NCBI GenBank assembly: GCA_965243325.1
Contig: CBDEUQ010000003.1
Coordinates: forward strand, 1,054,001-1,118,000
DNA length: 64,000 nucleotides
Reading direction: 5' to 3'
Source of the DNA: JANQOH01 sp965243325
GTDB lineage: Bacteria; Pseudomonadota; Alphaproteobacteria; UBA7887
The position numbers were made by a program, and so were the translations under genes. Numbering within the stretch: the first letter of the stretch is position 1; each line of letters starts with the position of its first letter. Shown here piece after piece: positions 26,315 through 33,891 of the stretch. The notes beneath the pieces are model-generated. The model was not told where the DNA came from and made no database searches. It was given only the letters and a program-made list of their open reading frames with translations.

Positions 26315-27207
26315 CCGGCGGCGGCGCGCCCCCGGTGCTGATAGCGCCACGGCCCGGCATAGCCCTGCGACCAGTCCGGCGGCACTTCGCAGCCGCGCGG
26401 GTCGTGGTGCGCCTGGCGCGCCGGCCGGCCGCGCACGATCGTTCCCGCGTAGGCGCTGGGGATCGGATTGGCCGTGTAGGGGAAGGCGTCGGCCGCCGAA
26501 TACACGTTGAGCAGCAGCGGCCGCGCGCGATCCGACCGGTTGCGGCGCGAGCCGTGCACGGTGCGGCAGTTGAGCAGAATCATCGACCCGGCGGGGCCCC
26601 CGAGCGTCAGCACGCTGTCGGCGCCGTAGGCGGCCACGGTCTCTTCCGGGATGCGCAGCACCCAGTTGCGCTCGGCGTCGTACATGCTGTGCAACGGCCC
26701 CTCGTGGCTGCCGCGCACCGCCAGCAGCGGCCCCATGTCCGGGCCGCAGTCCTCGAGATAGACGCCGACGGTGACGGGGCTGTAGTTGGTGTGCGGCCAC
26801 GCCTGGATGTCCTGGTGCCAGTCGAACGAGTCGCCGCCCCGGCCCCACTTGTAGTTGAGCTTGGAGTGGTGGAACTTGACGTCGGGCCCGACGACGTCGG
26901 CCGCGGCGTCGGCGGCGGCGGAATCGCGGGCGAACTCCCAGAACTCGGGATGGTGCGATACCGGACTGGTCAGCCGCTTGAGGCGCGGAGCTACGGTGCT
27001 GTGCCCGTCCTCGAGAATGCGCGCGCCGTCGCTCTCGACGAGGTCGCGCGCGGCGTCCACGGCGGCGGCGCTCGCCGCGCGCAGGCGCTCGAGCCAAGCG
27101 CCGCGGACGGCACCTTCGACGAGCACCGCGCCGTCGTCGAAATAGGCCCGGCGCTGGGCCTCCGTCAGCACCCGGCAGGGGTGGGAAAGAACCTCCTCGG
27201 TCCGCAT
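26311..27207 (-). CDS. Phytanoyl-CoA dioxygenase (PhyH) family Fe(II)/2-oxoglutarate oxygenase
   Basis: A 298-residue PhyH-family enzyme that hydroxylates a small substrate using 2-oxoglutarate and O2. The iron-binding His-x-Asp is in FDWHQDIQAW, the distal His in CRTVHGSRRN, and the 2-oxoglutarate-binding Arg follows in that region. The ATG at 27205-27207 has a GAGGAGA ribosome-binding site; a GTG at 27228 would add seven residues. It is translationally coupled to a methyltransferase. IS256 copy 3 begins 72 bp upstream and may have altered its promoter. Confidence 0.9.
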   Translation of the reverse strand: MRTEEVLSHPCRVLTEAQRRAYFDDGAVLVEGAVRGAWLERLRAASAAAVDAARDLVESDGARILEDGHSTVAPRLKRLTSPVSHHPEFWEFARDSAAADAAADVVGPDVKFHHSKLNYKWGRGGDSFDWHQDIQAWPHTNYSPVTVGVYLEDCGPDMGPLLAVRGSHEGPLHSMYDAERNWVLRIPEETVAAYGADSVLTLGGPAGSMILLNCRTVHGSRRNRSDRARPLLLNVYSAADAFPYTANPIPSAYAGTIVRGRPARQAHHDPRGCEVPPDWSQGYAGPWRYQHRGRAAAG

Positions 27208-27278
27208 CGTCGTCTCCTCGCCGGTCACCGTGCCGGCCCTGCGCAGCGTAGCGGCGAGGCGGCCGCCGGGGCAAGACG

Positions 27279-28558
27279 GGTAACGTCAAGAGTTATGTGT
27301 CAGGGAGACGGGGGTGCTGATTCCCTGAGACTTGTTTTCGTGGATGAATACCGCGTAGAGGACGCGGTCCATTGAGGTCCGGTCCTGGAAGGTTCCCATG
27401 GGCCGGGTTCGTCTGCGGACCTCCCGGAACCTTCGTTCGATGGCGTTGGTGGTCCTGACCCGCTTTCGCTCATCGAGGGTCCGGTAGCGGAAGCAGGTGA
27501 GCAGCTCGTCGAGATCGCTGCGCAGGCAGGCGACGGCCTTGGGGTAGGTGCTTTGCCAGCGGTCGGCGAAGCGTCGGGCGGCGCTCTGGGCCTTGCGGCG
27601 GCTCTTTGCATTCATGACGGCGTGGACATCGGCCTTGACGGCCTCCTGGTCGGCCTTGCGGACCTTGTTGAGGATGTTGCGCATCTTGTGCGCCCAGCAC
27701 CTCTGAACCGGGATGCCGGGATAGACGAACGGCAAGGCAGCCAGCAGGCCCTTGCCGCCATCGACGCAGATCATCTCAAGGCCTTCGCCGGTGAGCCCGC
27801 GGTGGTACAGCCGGTTGAGGAACACTTCCCACTCGCGGGCGCCTTCGCTGACGGCGAGATGGAAGTCGATGATCTCCTTCTTGCCGTCGGGGCGGATGCC
27901 GAGCGCCACCAGGACCGGCCTCCTGAGCGCGCCGGCGCCGGTCTTGCGGGCCAGCACCACGCCGTCGAGCATCAGCGCCTTGTAGGCGTTCTTCAGCGGC
28001 CTGCGGTGGAAGGCCTCGACCGCCATGTCGAGCGTCTTGGAGACCCGGCTCACCGTCGCGGCCGAGACCGGGCGCCCGAGCAGGGCCAGCAGGACCTCGC
28101 CCACCTTGCGCGTCGAAAGCCCCAGCACGAAGCCGGCCAGGATGGCACGGTCGATCTCCGGCGCGCGCCTTGCGTAGCTCTTCACAACCCCGGTCGGGCA
28201 GAAGTGCCGGGTGCGCGGCACGTTGAGCTCGATGTCGCCGAGCTCGCTCAGCAGGCAGCGGCGGTAGGTCCCGTTGCGCCGGTCGCGCATCGCGCCGGCG
28301 TCGAGGTTGTCGAGCCAGCGATCCACCGCCTCGGCCATCCGGCCCTCGATGATCTCGGCCAGCGCCTGGCGGCCGAGCGGGCGGTAGCCCTCGCCCCAGT
28401 CCAGTCCGCCTGCCTGCATCTCCTTCACCACCTCAAAGGCCTGGGGTAGGCTCATGATCGTCGCAGCTTGCTGGGACATGCGGGGTGCTCCTGTTTGTGG
28501 TTGTCGTCACCACAGGGAGTACCCCCTTCCCACCTGACACATAAATTCTTACGTCACC
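27279..28558 (-). mobile_element. IS256-family insertion sequence, copy 3 (1280 bp)
   Basis: Same element as the copies at 4484 and 9868, in reverse orientation, bounded by the same inverted repeats. An 8-bp target duplication GCAAGACG flanks it at 27271-27278 and 28559-28566. It separates the PhyH gene from the TPR gene. Confidence 0.95.
27286..28479 (-). CDS. IS256-family transposase, copy 3
   Basis: Translation identical to the other two copies (397 residues, full DDE set). No frameshift or stop is seen. Confidence 0.97.
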   Translation of the reverse strand: MSQQAATIMSLPQAFEVVKEMQAGGLDWGEGYRPLGRQALAEIIEGRMAEAVDRWLDNLDAGAMRDRRNGTYRRCLLSELGDIELNVPRTRHFCPTGVVKSYARRAPEIDRAILAGFVLGLSTRKVGEVLLALLGRPVSAATVSRVSKTLDMAVEAFHRRPLKNAYKALMLDGVVLARKTGAGALRRPVLVALGIRPDGKKEIIDFHLAVSEGAREWEVFLNRLYHRGLTGEGLEMICVDGGKGLLAALPFVYPGIPVQRCWAHKMRNILNKVRKADQEAVKADVHAVMNAKSRRKAQSAARRFADRWQSTYPKAVACLRSDLDELLTCFRYRTLDERKRVRTTNAIERRFREVRRRTRPMGTFQDRTSMDRVLYAVFIHENKSQGISTPVSLTHNS

Positions 28559-28635
28559 GCAAGACGCCGCCGCTGGCCGCGGGCGGCCGAGGCGCGTATG
28601 ATGACCGCGGCATCCATGCGCGGAGACTTGACGCG

Positions 28636-29124
28636 ATGATACGCACCTTCCTCGTTGCGGCGGCGGTCGGCGCGGCGCTGGTCGCGACGGCGGCGACGGC
28701 GAACCGCCCCCCCAACCTCCTGCTCGCGCCGGCGGAGGAGGCGGAGCCGGCATCGCAGGGCCCGGACCTGCAGGCCGGATACGATGCGATCGACGCCGGC
28801 GACTACGAAACCGCCATCGTCGTGTTCGAGGCGGCGCTGGCGGCGCGGCCCGACGACGCCGAGGCGCATAACCAGCTCGGTTACGTGCACCGGCGGCTGC
28901 AGGACTTCGACCGCGCCTTCGAGCACTACCGCACGGCGCTCGCCATCGACCCGACGCACACCGGCGCCCACCACTACATCGGCGAGGCCTATCTCGAGAC
29001 GGGCGATCTCGCGCGCGCCGAGGAGCACCTGGACGAACTCGACCTCATCTGCCTGTTCGGCTGCGACGACTATTACGAGCTCGAGCAGGCGGTTGCCCTT
29101 TACAAGGCGAACAACACGAGCTGA
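28636..29124 (+). CDS. Exported tetratricopeptide-repeat protein
   Basis: A 162-residue protein with a signal peptide (MIRTFLVAAAVGAALVATAA) and at least three TPR units: YDAIDAGDYETAIVVFEAAL, HNQLGYVHRRLQDFDRAFEH and HHYIGEAYLETGDLARAEEH. A C-terminal CLFGCDDYYELEQAV resembles the tail of small TPR proteins found near quinoprotein clusters. Protein-protein adaptor in the periplasm is the likely role. Confidence 0.87.
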   Translation: MIRTFLVAAAVGAALVATAATANRPPNLLLAPAEEAEPASQGPDLQAGYDAIDAGDYETAIVVFEAALAARPDDAEAHNQLGYVHRRLQDFDRAFEHYRTALAIDPTHTGAHHYIGEAYLETGDLARAEEHLDELDLICLFGCDDYYELEQAVALYKANNTS

Positions 29125-29178
29125 AGGGCGGCCGCCGGCGGCGGGAAGCGCGCCGGACCCGCATGCCCGCCGCCGTTC

Positions 29179-30081
29179 ATGGACCTCTGGATTCCGATCT
29201 CGGTCGGCGCCGCGTTCTTCCAGAACCTGCGCTCGGCGCTGCAGAAGCATCTCAAGACGAGCCTCGGGACGTCCGGCTCGACGTTCTCGCGCTTTCTGTT
29301 CGCGCTGCCGTTCGCGGCGCTCTACGTGCTCGTCCTGCACGCCGCGTTCGATCGCCCGATGCCGGCGCCGAACGCGGCGTTCCTCGCCTTCATCGTCGTC
29401 GGCGGCCTGTCGCAGATCGCCGCCACGGCGCTGCTGATCCACCTGTTCTCGCTGCGCAACTTCGCCGTCGGCACCGCCTACTCGAAGACCGAGCCGGTGC
29501 AGACGGCGATCTTCGGCCTCGTCGTGCTCGGCGACGCCGTGAGCCTCGCCGGCGCCGTCGCGATCCTGGTCAGCCTGTGCGGCGTGGTGATGATCTCGAC
29601 GGCGCGGACAGAGGTCACGCTGTGGTCGGTGTTCCGCCGCCTCGCCGACCGGCCGGCGCTGATCGGGATGGCGTCCGGCGCCGGCTTCGGCCTGTCGGCG
29701 GTGAGCTATCGCGCCGCCTCGCTGTCGCTCGGCGCCGACGGCTTTCTCATGCCGGCGGCGTTCACGCTGATGTCGGTCCTGCTGTTCCAGTCGCTGGCGA
29801 TGGCGCTCTACCTGCGCTTACGCGAACCCGGGCAGGTCGGCGCCGTGCTCGCCGCGTGGCGGGTGACGGGTCTCGTCGGCCTGAGCGGCGCCATCACCTC
29901 CGTCGGCTGGTTCACCGCCATGACGCTGCAGAACGCGGCCTACGTCCGCGCCGTCGGCCAGATCGAGCTGGTGTTCACCTTCGTCGCCTCGACCCTGTTC
30001 TTCGGCGAGCGGTCCACGCGCACGGAGATCGCCGGAATCGTGCTGATCGTCGCGGGAATCCTGCTCCTGCTGCTGGCCTGA
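29179..30081 (+). CDS. EamA/DMT-superfamily membrane transporter
   Basis: A 300-residue protein with ten predicted transmembrane helices arranged as two EamA repeats (about residues 5-140 and 150-300). Typical drug/metabolite transporter features include TAYSKTEPVQTAIFGLVVLG at the end of the first repeat and FFGERSTRTEIAGIVLIVAG at the end of the second. It probably exports or imports a small metabolite; substrate unknown. Confidence 0.88.
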   Translation: MDLWIPISVGAAFFQNLRSALQKHLKTSLGTSGSTFSRFLFALPFAALYVLVLHAAFDRPMPAPNAAFLAFIVVGGLSQIAATALLIHLFSLRNFAVGTAYSKTEPVQTAIFGLVVLGDAVSLAGAVAILVSLCGVVMISTARTEVTLWSVFRRLADRPALIGMASGAGFGLSAVSYRAASLSLGADGFLMPAAFTLMSVLLFQSLAMALYLRLREPGQVGAVLAAWRVTGLVGLSGAITSVGWFTAMTLQNAAYVRAVGQIELVFTFVASTLFFGERSTRTEIAGIVLIVAGILLLLLA

Positions 30082-30335
30082 TCGCCGGCGGCGCCCCGCA
30101 CGGTCCGACCCGGCGGCGACGGAGCGAAACACTCTGTTGACGCCGCCGATTTGAACCGGGTACAAGCGCCCACAAGGTGTATTTCGACCCAAAGCTTGGT
30201 TGCGGCGGCCCGGACGGGAGCGCTATGCGAACGTTCGGCCACGCGGGTATGGACGGTCAGCTTGGGCGGTCGAAAGGCTCCGCCTCGCCGTGTGGGCGGG
30301 GCAGACTTGCAACGCATATGGGAGGGTCATCCAGC

Positions 30336-32117
30336 ATGGACTCCGGATACCGACTGCCGATCGTCCGATCGGTTCAAACGGCGGCGGTCGCCGCAGCCGT
30401 GGCGGCGTTCGCCTATACGCCGGCATCGGCGGATTCGAACGCGTCTCGGATCGTCAACTGCCCCGACAGCGACTGGTGCCACTATCATCGCACGGTCGAC
30501 AAGGGATGGCGCCACAGCCCGCTCGCCCAGATCAACACCAGCAACGTCGCGGACCTGCGGCCGGCGTGGATCTTCCAGCCGGGCGAGGTGCGCATGGGCT
30601 ATCACTCGACTCCGCTCGTGGTCGACGGCGAGATGTACGTCGCGCACAACCCGTCGTCCGTGTGGAAGCTCGACGCGGCGACCGGCGAGCGCCTGTGGTC
30701 CTTCGTTCCCGAGCAGGACCAGGCGGTGATCGCGCGCTCGTTCTTCTCGCACACGCGCGGCCTTTCGGTCGGCGACGGGCGTGTCTACATGGGCACGGCC
30801 GACGGCCGCCAGATCGCCATCGACGAGAACACGGGCGAAGTGATCTGGGACGTTCAGATCGTCGATTCGACGAAGGAGACGGCGGGCTTCTCGGGCGCGG
30901 CGACCTTCGTCAGCTCCGACCTCTACATCGTCGGCCAGAACGGCGGCGAGTATCCGGTCGAGGGCAAGATCTTCGGCATCGACCCGAAGAACGGCGACAT
31001 CAAGTGGACCTTCTACACCACGGGCCGCGGCGACGAAGCGGCGCTGGCCACGTGGGGCGGCGATTCGTGGAAGTACGGCGGCGGCGGTTCCTGGCAGCCG
31101 GGCACGATCGACTTCGTCAACAACCAGATCCTCATGGGCACCGGCAACCCGAACCCCGACTACGACTATTGCGGGGACACCTGCCGCGACCCGAACACCG
31201 ACGCGCATCGTCCGGGCGACAACCTCTACACCTCGGCCACGATCGCGCTCGATCTCGATACGGGTGCGCTCAACTGGTACTTCATGGAAGCGCCGTCCGA
31301 CCCGTACGACTACGACGCGGCGCCTGGCGAATACGTCATCATCGACACCGACGACGGCCGCCGGGTCGTCCTGCATCCGGGCAAGAACGGCTTCAACCAC
31401 GTCCACGACGCGAAGACGGGCCAGCCGATCAACGTCTATCCCGACATGAAGAACCAGAACTGGACCACCGGTTTCAACCTCGAGACCGGCCAGTGGGAGA
31501 ACATGTTGTGGCCGAAGGCCGACGAGAAGACCCTCGTCTGTCCGGCCATCGATGGCGGCCACAGCTGGAATGCCGGCTCCTACAGCCCGCAGACCGGCCT
31601 GTTCTACCGCGTGACCCAGGAGTGGTGCATGTGGCTGACCGTGGCGCCCAAGGGCGGTGCGGACTACATCACCGCGGGCGCGTCGGAGCGCATCACCGAG
31701 CCGTTCGCGCAGGCCTTCATGGCCGCCGAGTGGATCGGCACGAACCCTCCGGGCGACACCACGCATGGCTTCATCACCGCGCGCGATCCGGTCTCCGGCG
31801 ACCTCGCGTGGGAGAAGCGCTACGACATCATCCCGCACTCGGCGCTGATGTCGACGGGCGGCGGCCTGCTGTTCAACGCCACCACCGACGGCTGGGCCGA
31901 GGCGCTCGACGCCGAGACCGGCGGCCTCTTGTGGCGGTTCAACAACGGCTCCGGCCATAACGGCGGCATCGTCTCCTACGAGGTGGGCGGCACGCAGTAC
32001 GTCGCCATGGCCTCCGGTCACGGCTCGTACGTCGGCCGCGCGGTCGATAGCCTCAACAAGGACAAGCTGATCAACTATCAGGAGAGCGCGGCCATCATCG
32101 CGTTCTCGCTGCGCTAG
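30336..32117 (+). CDS. Second PQQ-dependent dehydrogenase, lanthanide-type signature, lacking the vicinal Cys pair
   Basis: A 593-residue periplasmic quinoprotein with a signal peptide cleaved after ASA near residue 36. The catalytic Asp is D325 in DPYDYDAAPGEY and the extra metal-binding Asp D327 follows two residues later, as in lanthanide enzymes. GTGNPNPDYDY supplies the conserved Asn. Where the first enzyme has CCGINN, this one has SFFSHTRGLSVGDG, so the vicinal disulphide is absent; a YCGDTCRD loop is present instead. The ATG at 30336 follows a GGAGGG site. A perfect terminator and a cytochrome c gene come next. Substrate unknown. Confidence 0.9.
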   Translation: MDSGYRLPIVRSVQTAAVAAAVAAFAYTPASADSNASRIVNCPDSDWCHYHRTVDKGWRHSPLAQINTSNVADLRPAWIFQPGEVRMGYHSTPLVVDGEMYVAHNPSSVWKLDAATGERLWSFVPEQDQAVIARSFFSHTRGLSVGDGRVYMGTADGRQIAIDENTGEVIWDVQIVDSTKETAGFSGAATFVSSDLYIVGQNGGEYPVEGKIFGIDPKNGDIKWTFYTTGRGDEAALATWGGDSWKYGGGGSWQPGTIDFVNNQILMGTGNPNPDYDYCGDTCRDPNTDAHRPGDNLYTSATIALDLDTGALNWYFMEAPSDPYDYDAAPGEYVIIDTDDGRRVVLHPGKNGFNHVHDAKTGQPINVYPDMKNQNWTTGFNLETGQWENMLWPKADEKTLVCPAIDGGHSWNAGSYSPQTGLFYRVTQEWCMWLTVAPKGGADYITAGASERITEPFAQAFMAAEWIGTNPPGDTTHGFITARDPVSGDLAWEKRYDIIPHSALMSTGGGLLFNATTDGWAEALDAETGGLLWRFNNGSGHNGGIVSYEVGGTQYVAMASGHGSYVGRAVDSLNKDKLINYQESAAIIAFSLR

Positions 32118-32141
32118 AGCGAGACCTGCGGGTTCGTTCGG

Positions 32142-32172
32142 GGCGGGGAGCGCTTGCTCCCCGCCTTTTTTT
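32142..32172 (+). terminator. Rho-independent terminator after PQQ dehydrogenase 2
   Basis: Perfect 10-bp stem GGCGGGGAGC (32142-32151) and GCTCCCCGCC (32156-32165), loop GCTT, followed by seven T residues. Classic intrinsic terminator 25 bp after the stop codon. Confidence 0.92.
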
Positions 32173-32252
32173 CCTGTTTATCGACACCTCGACGACCGGC
32201 GCGGGGCGCGGCCGCGACGGCTCGATATCGCCTACAGGAGTGCACGAGAAGA

Positions 32253-32672
32253 ATGACCATCCTGTCGAACGCCCGAACGCTCGCCGCCGCGGCGGCTTTC
32301 GCCCTCGCCTCGACCGCCGCCGCGCCCGCCACGGCGCAGGACGACGACCCGGCGAGCTGGTTCCCGAAGGCGAACCCCCTGTCGGGCGACGAGGAGGCGA
32401 TCGCCGCCGGCAAGCCCCTGTTCGTCAACTGGTGCTCGCAATGCCACGGCCGCAAGGCCAACGGCAATGCGCGCTTCGAGAACCAGGCGGCGGACCTGAC
32501 CAAGTACAAGCGCGGCTACCCGCAGTTCGTCGTCACCATTCTCAACGGCCAGGAAGGGTTGATCGGCCTCATGCCGCCGCTCGGCGGCTATCTCGACGAA
32601 GACCAGATCGCGCAGATCGGCGCCTATCTCGAGACGCTGGCGATCGAAGGCGCCGACTGGGTGGCCGACTGA
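32253..32672 (+). CDS. Periplasmic cytochrome c, probable partner of PQQ dehydrogenase 2
   Basis: A 139-residue cytochrome c with a signal peptide (cleavage after ATA near residue 28). The haem motif CSQCHG lies in LFVNWCSQCHGRKANG, and the probable axial Met is in GLIGLMPPLGGYLDEDQ. The preceding terminator suggests a separate promoter or read-through. It leads a group with two small exported proteins. Confidence 0.9.
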   Translation: MTILSNARTLAAAAAFALASTAAAPATAQDDDPASWFPKANPLSGDEEAIAAGKPLFVNWCSQCHGRKANGNARFENQAADLTKYKRGYPQFVVTILNGQEGLIGLMPPLGGYLDEDQIAQIGAYLETLAIEGADWVAD

Positions 32673-32717
32673 CCGCCGCCCGCGGCGCGGCAACAGGCAA
32701 GCAAGGAGGTCTCGCAG

Positions 32718-33173
32718 ATGGTTCGATACGCGATAGGGCTGCTCGCGGCGCTGGCGGCCGCGGCACCGGCGCTGGCGGCGGCGGAGGACGGCGGCATGGC
32801 GCCGGGCGGCGTGCACGACGAGAGGATCACGCTGCACGACAAGAGCTGGCTCTGCGCCACGCCCGAGGACTACGCCCACGCACTCGACCGCGTCGCGGAG
32901 GGGAGCTCCAGCTTCGGGGCGATCCAGAAGGAGCTGCTCGACAGCAAGAAGTGCATGCTCGTCGTCGAGGACGACATCGAGGACATGATGGCGCCGTTCG
33001 TCGAGGTCATGGAGCGGCAGGGCCAGACCGTCAGGGTCCGCTTCACGGTGGAGTTCTACAAACGCATCGAGTTCCTGCACCGGAACATCACCCGCATCAC
33101 CTTCGCCGGCTGGACCGGCGAGGACAACTTGCGCAACTACTATCAGTGGCTGACCGGAAAGCCGCAAAGCTGA
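32718..33173 (+). CDS. Exported protein of unknown function
   Basis: A 151-residue protein with a signal peptide (MVRYAIGLLAALAAAAPALA). The mature part contains two cysteines (SWLCATPEDY and DSKKCMLVV) and a mixed alpha/beta pattern. I do not recognise the family. It begins 46 bp after the cytochrome stop with an AAGGAGG ribosome-binding site, so it is probably co-transcribed and secreted to the same compartment. Confidence 0.78.
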   Translation: MVRYAIGLLAALAAAAPALAAAEDGGMAPGGVHDERITLHDKSWLCATPEDYAHALDRVAEGSSSFGAIQKELLDSKKCMLVVEDDIEDMMAPFVEVMERQGQTVRVRFTVEFYKRIEFLHRNITRITFAGWTGEDNLRNYYQWLTGKPQS

Positions 33174-33583
33174 CGGCGGCCGTACTGGCCGCGGCGCTGC
33201 CCGCGGCGCTGCCCGCGGCGGCGGCCGAAGACGGCGGCGACATGTTCATCCGCGGCACCGTCTCGGCGGTGCCGGAACACGCGGCGCGGGTCGCCGCGGG
33301 CGACCGTCTGGTCATCAAGATCTACCACCCCGGCGACGGCGTCGAACACGATCCGAAGTACAAGTACGTGCGCGACTTCTCGCTGCCCGCGGACTTCGCG
33401 ATTTCGCCCCCCATCGACATGAACGGCAACGCCCGCTGGCCCGTCTGGCGCGTCGAGATCTTCACCGACCGCGACGGCGACGTGCTGTCGGTCGTGGACG
33501 GCGAGCTGTTCGCGGCGACGCCCGAGCCGCTGCCGCTCGGCCGCCGCGGAGTCGTCCTGGAACTCGCGCCGCGCAAACCCTAG
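33146..33583 (+). CDS. Small exported protein of unknown function
   Basis: About 145 residues from a GTG at 33146, overlapping the previous gene by 28 bp. The N-terminus is a signal peptide (AAKLTAAVLAAALPAALPAA). The mature part is beta-rich, with segments such as DRLVIKIYHPGDGVEHDPKY and RVEIFTDRDGDVLSVVDG. No family is recognised. Co-location with a cytochrome c and quinoprotein suggests an accessory role in periplasmic alcohol oxidation, but that is a guess. Confidence 0.7.
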   Translation: MADRKAAKLTAAVLAAALPAALPAAAAEDGGDMFIRGTVSAVPEHAARVAAGDRLVIKIYHPGDGVEHDPKYKYVRDFSLPADFAISPPIDMNGNARWPVWRVEIFTDRDGDVLSVVDGELFAATPEPLPLGRRGVVLELAPRKP

Positions 33584-33676
33584 CGGCGGCCGCCGCGGCG
33601 GACCATGGTCCGCTGTGCGCGCCCGCCGCCGCCGTGCTCCCATGACGCCGGACGCAACGAACGGCGGGAGCACCCC

Positions 33677-33889
33677 ATGCCCACGAAGAGACCGACGCCG
33701 CCGCGGCGGCGCGAACCCGACGCGGCTGCGCTCGCGGCCGCGCTCGGCACCGAGCCGAGCGAAACCGAACGCGCGGCGGGATACCGGACGCCGGCGGAGC
33801 GGATCCTCGCGGTCGCCGACCGCGGCGGCCACTGGAGCGTGGTCACGATAGACGGCGGCAAGCACCGCGTCGCCAAGGGGGAGGCGTAG
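33677..33889 (+). CDS. Small hypothetical protein upstream of the capsid fusion
   Basis: A 70-residue protein from ATG 33677 behind a GGGAGC site (an upstream ATG at 33605 in the same frame looks like arginine-rich filler). The C-terminal part, PAERILAVADRGGHWSVVTI followed by DGGKHRVAKGEA, looks like a folded small domain. It ends 2 bp before the protease-capsid gene and is probably of phage origin. Function unknown. Confidence 0.6.
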   Translation: MPTKRPTPPRRREPDAAALAAALGTEPSETERAAGYRTPAERILAVADRGGHWSVVTIDGGKHRVAKGEA

Positions 33890-33891
33890 CC

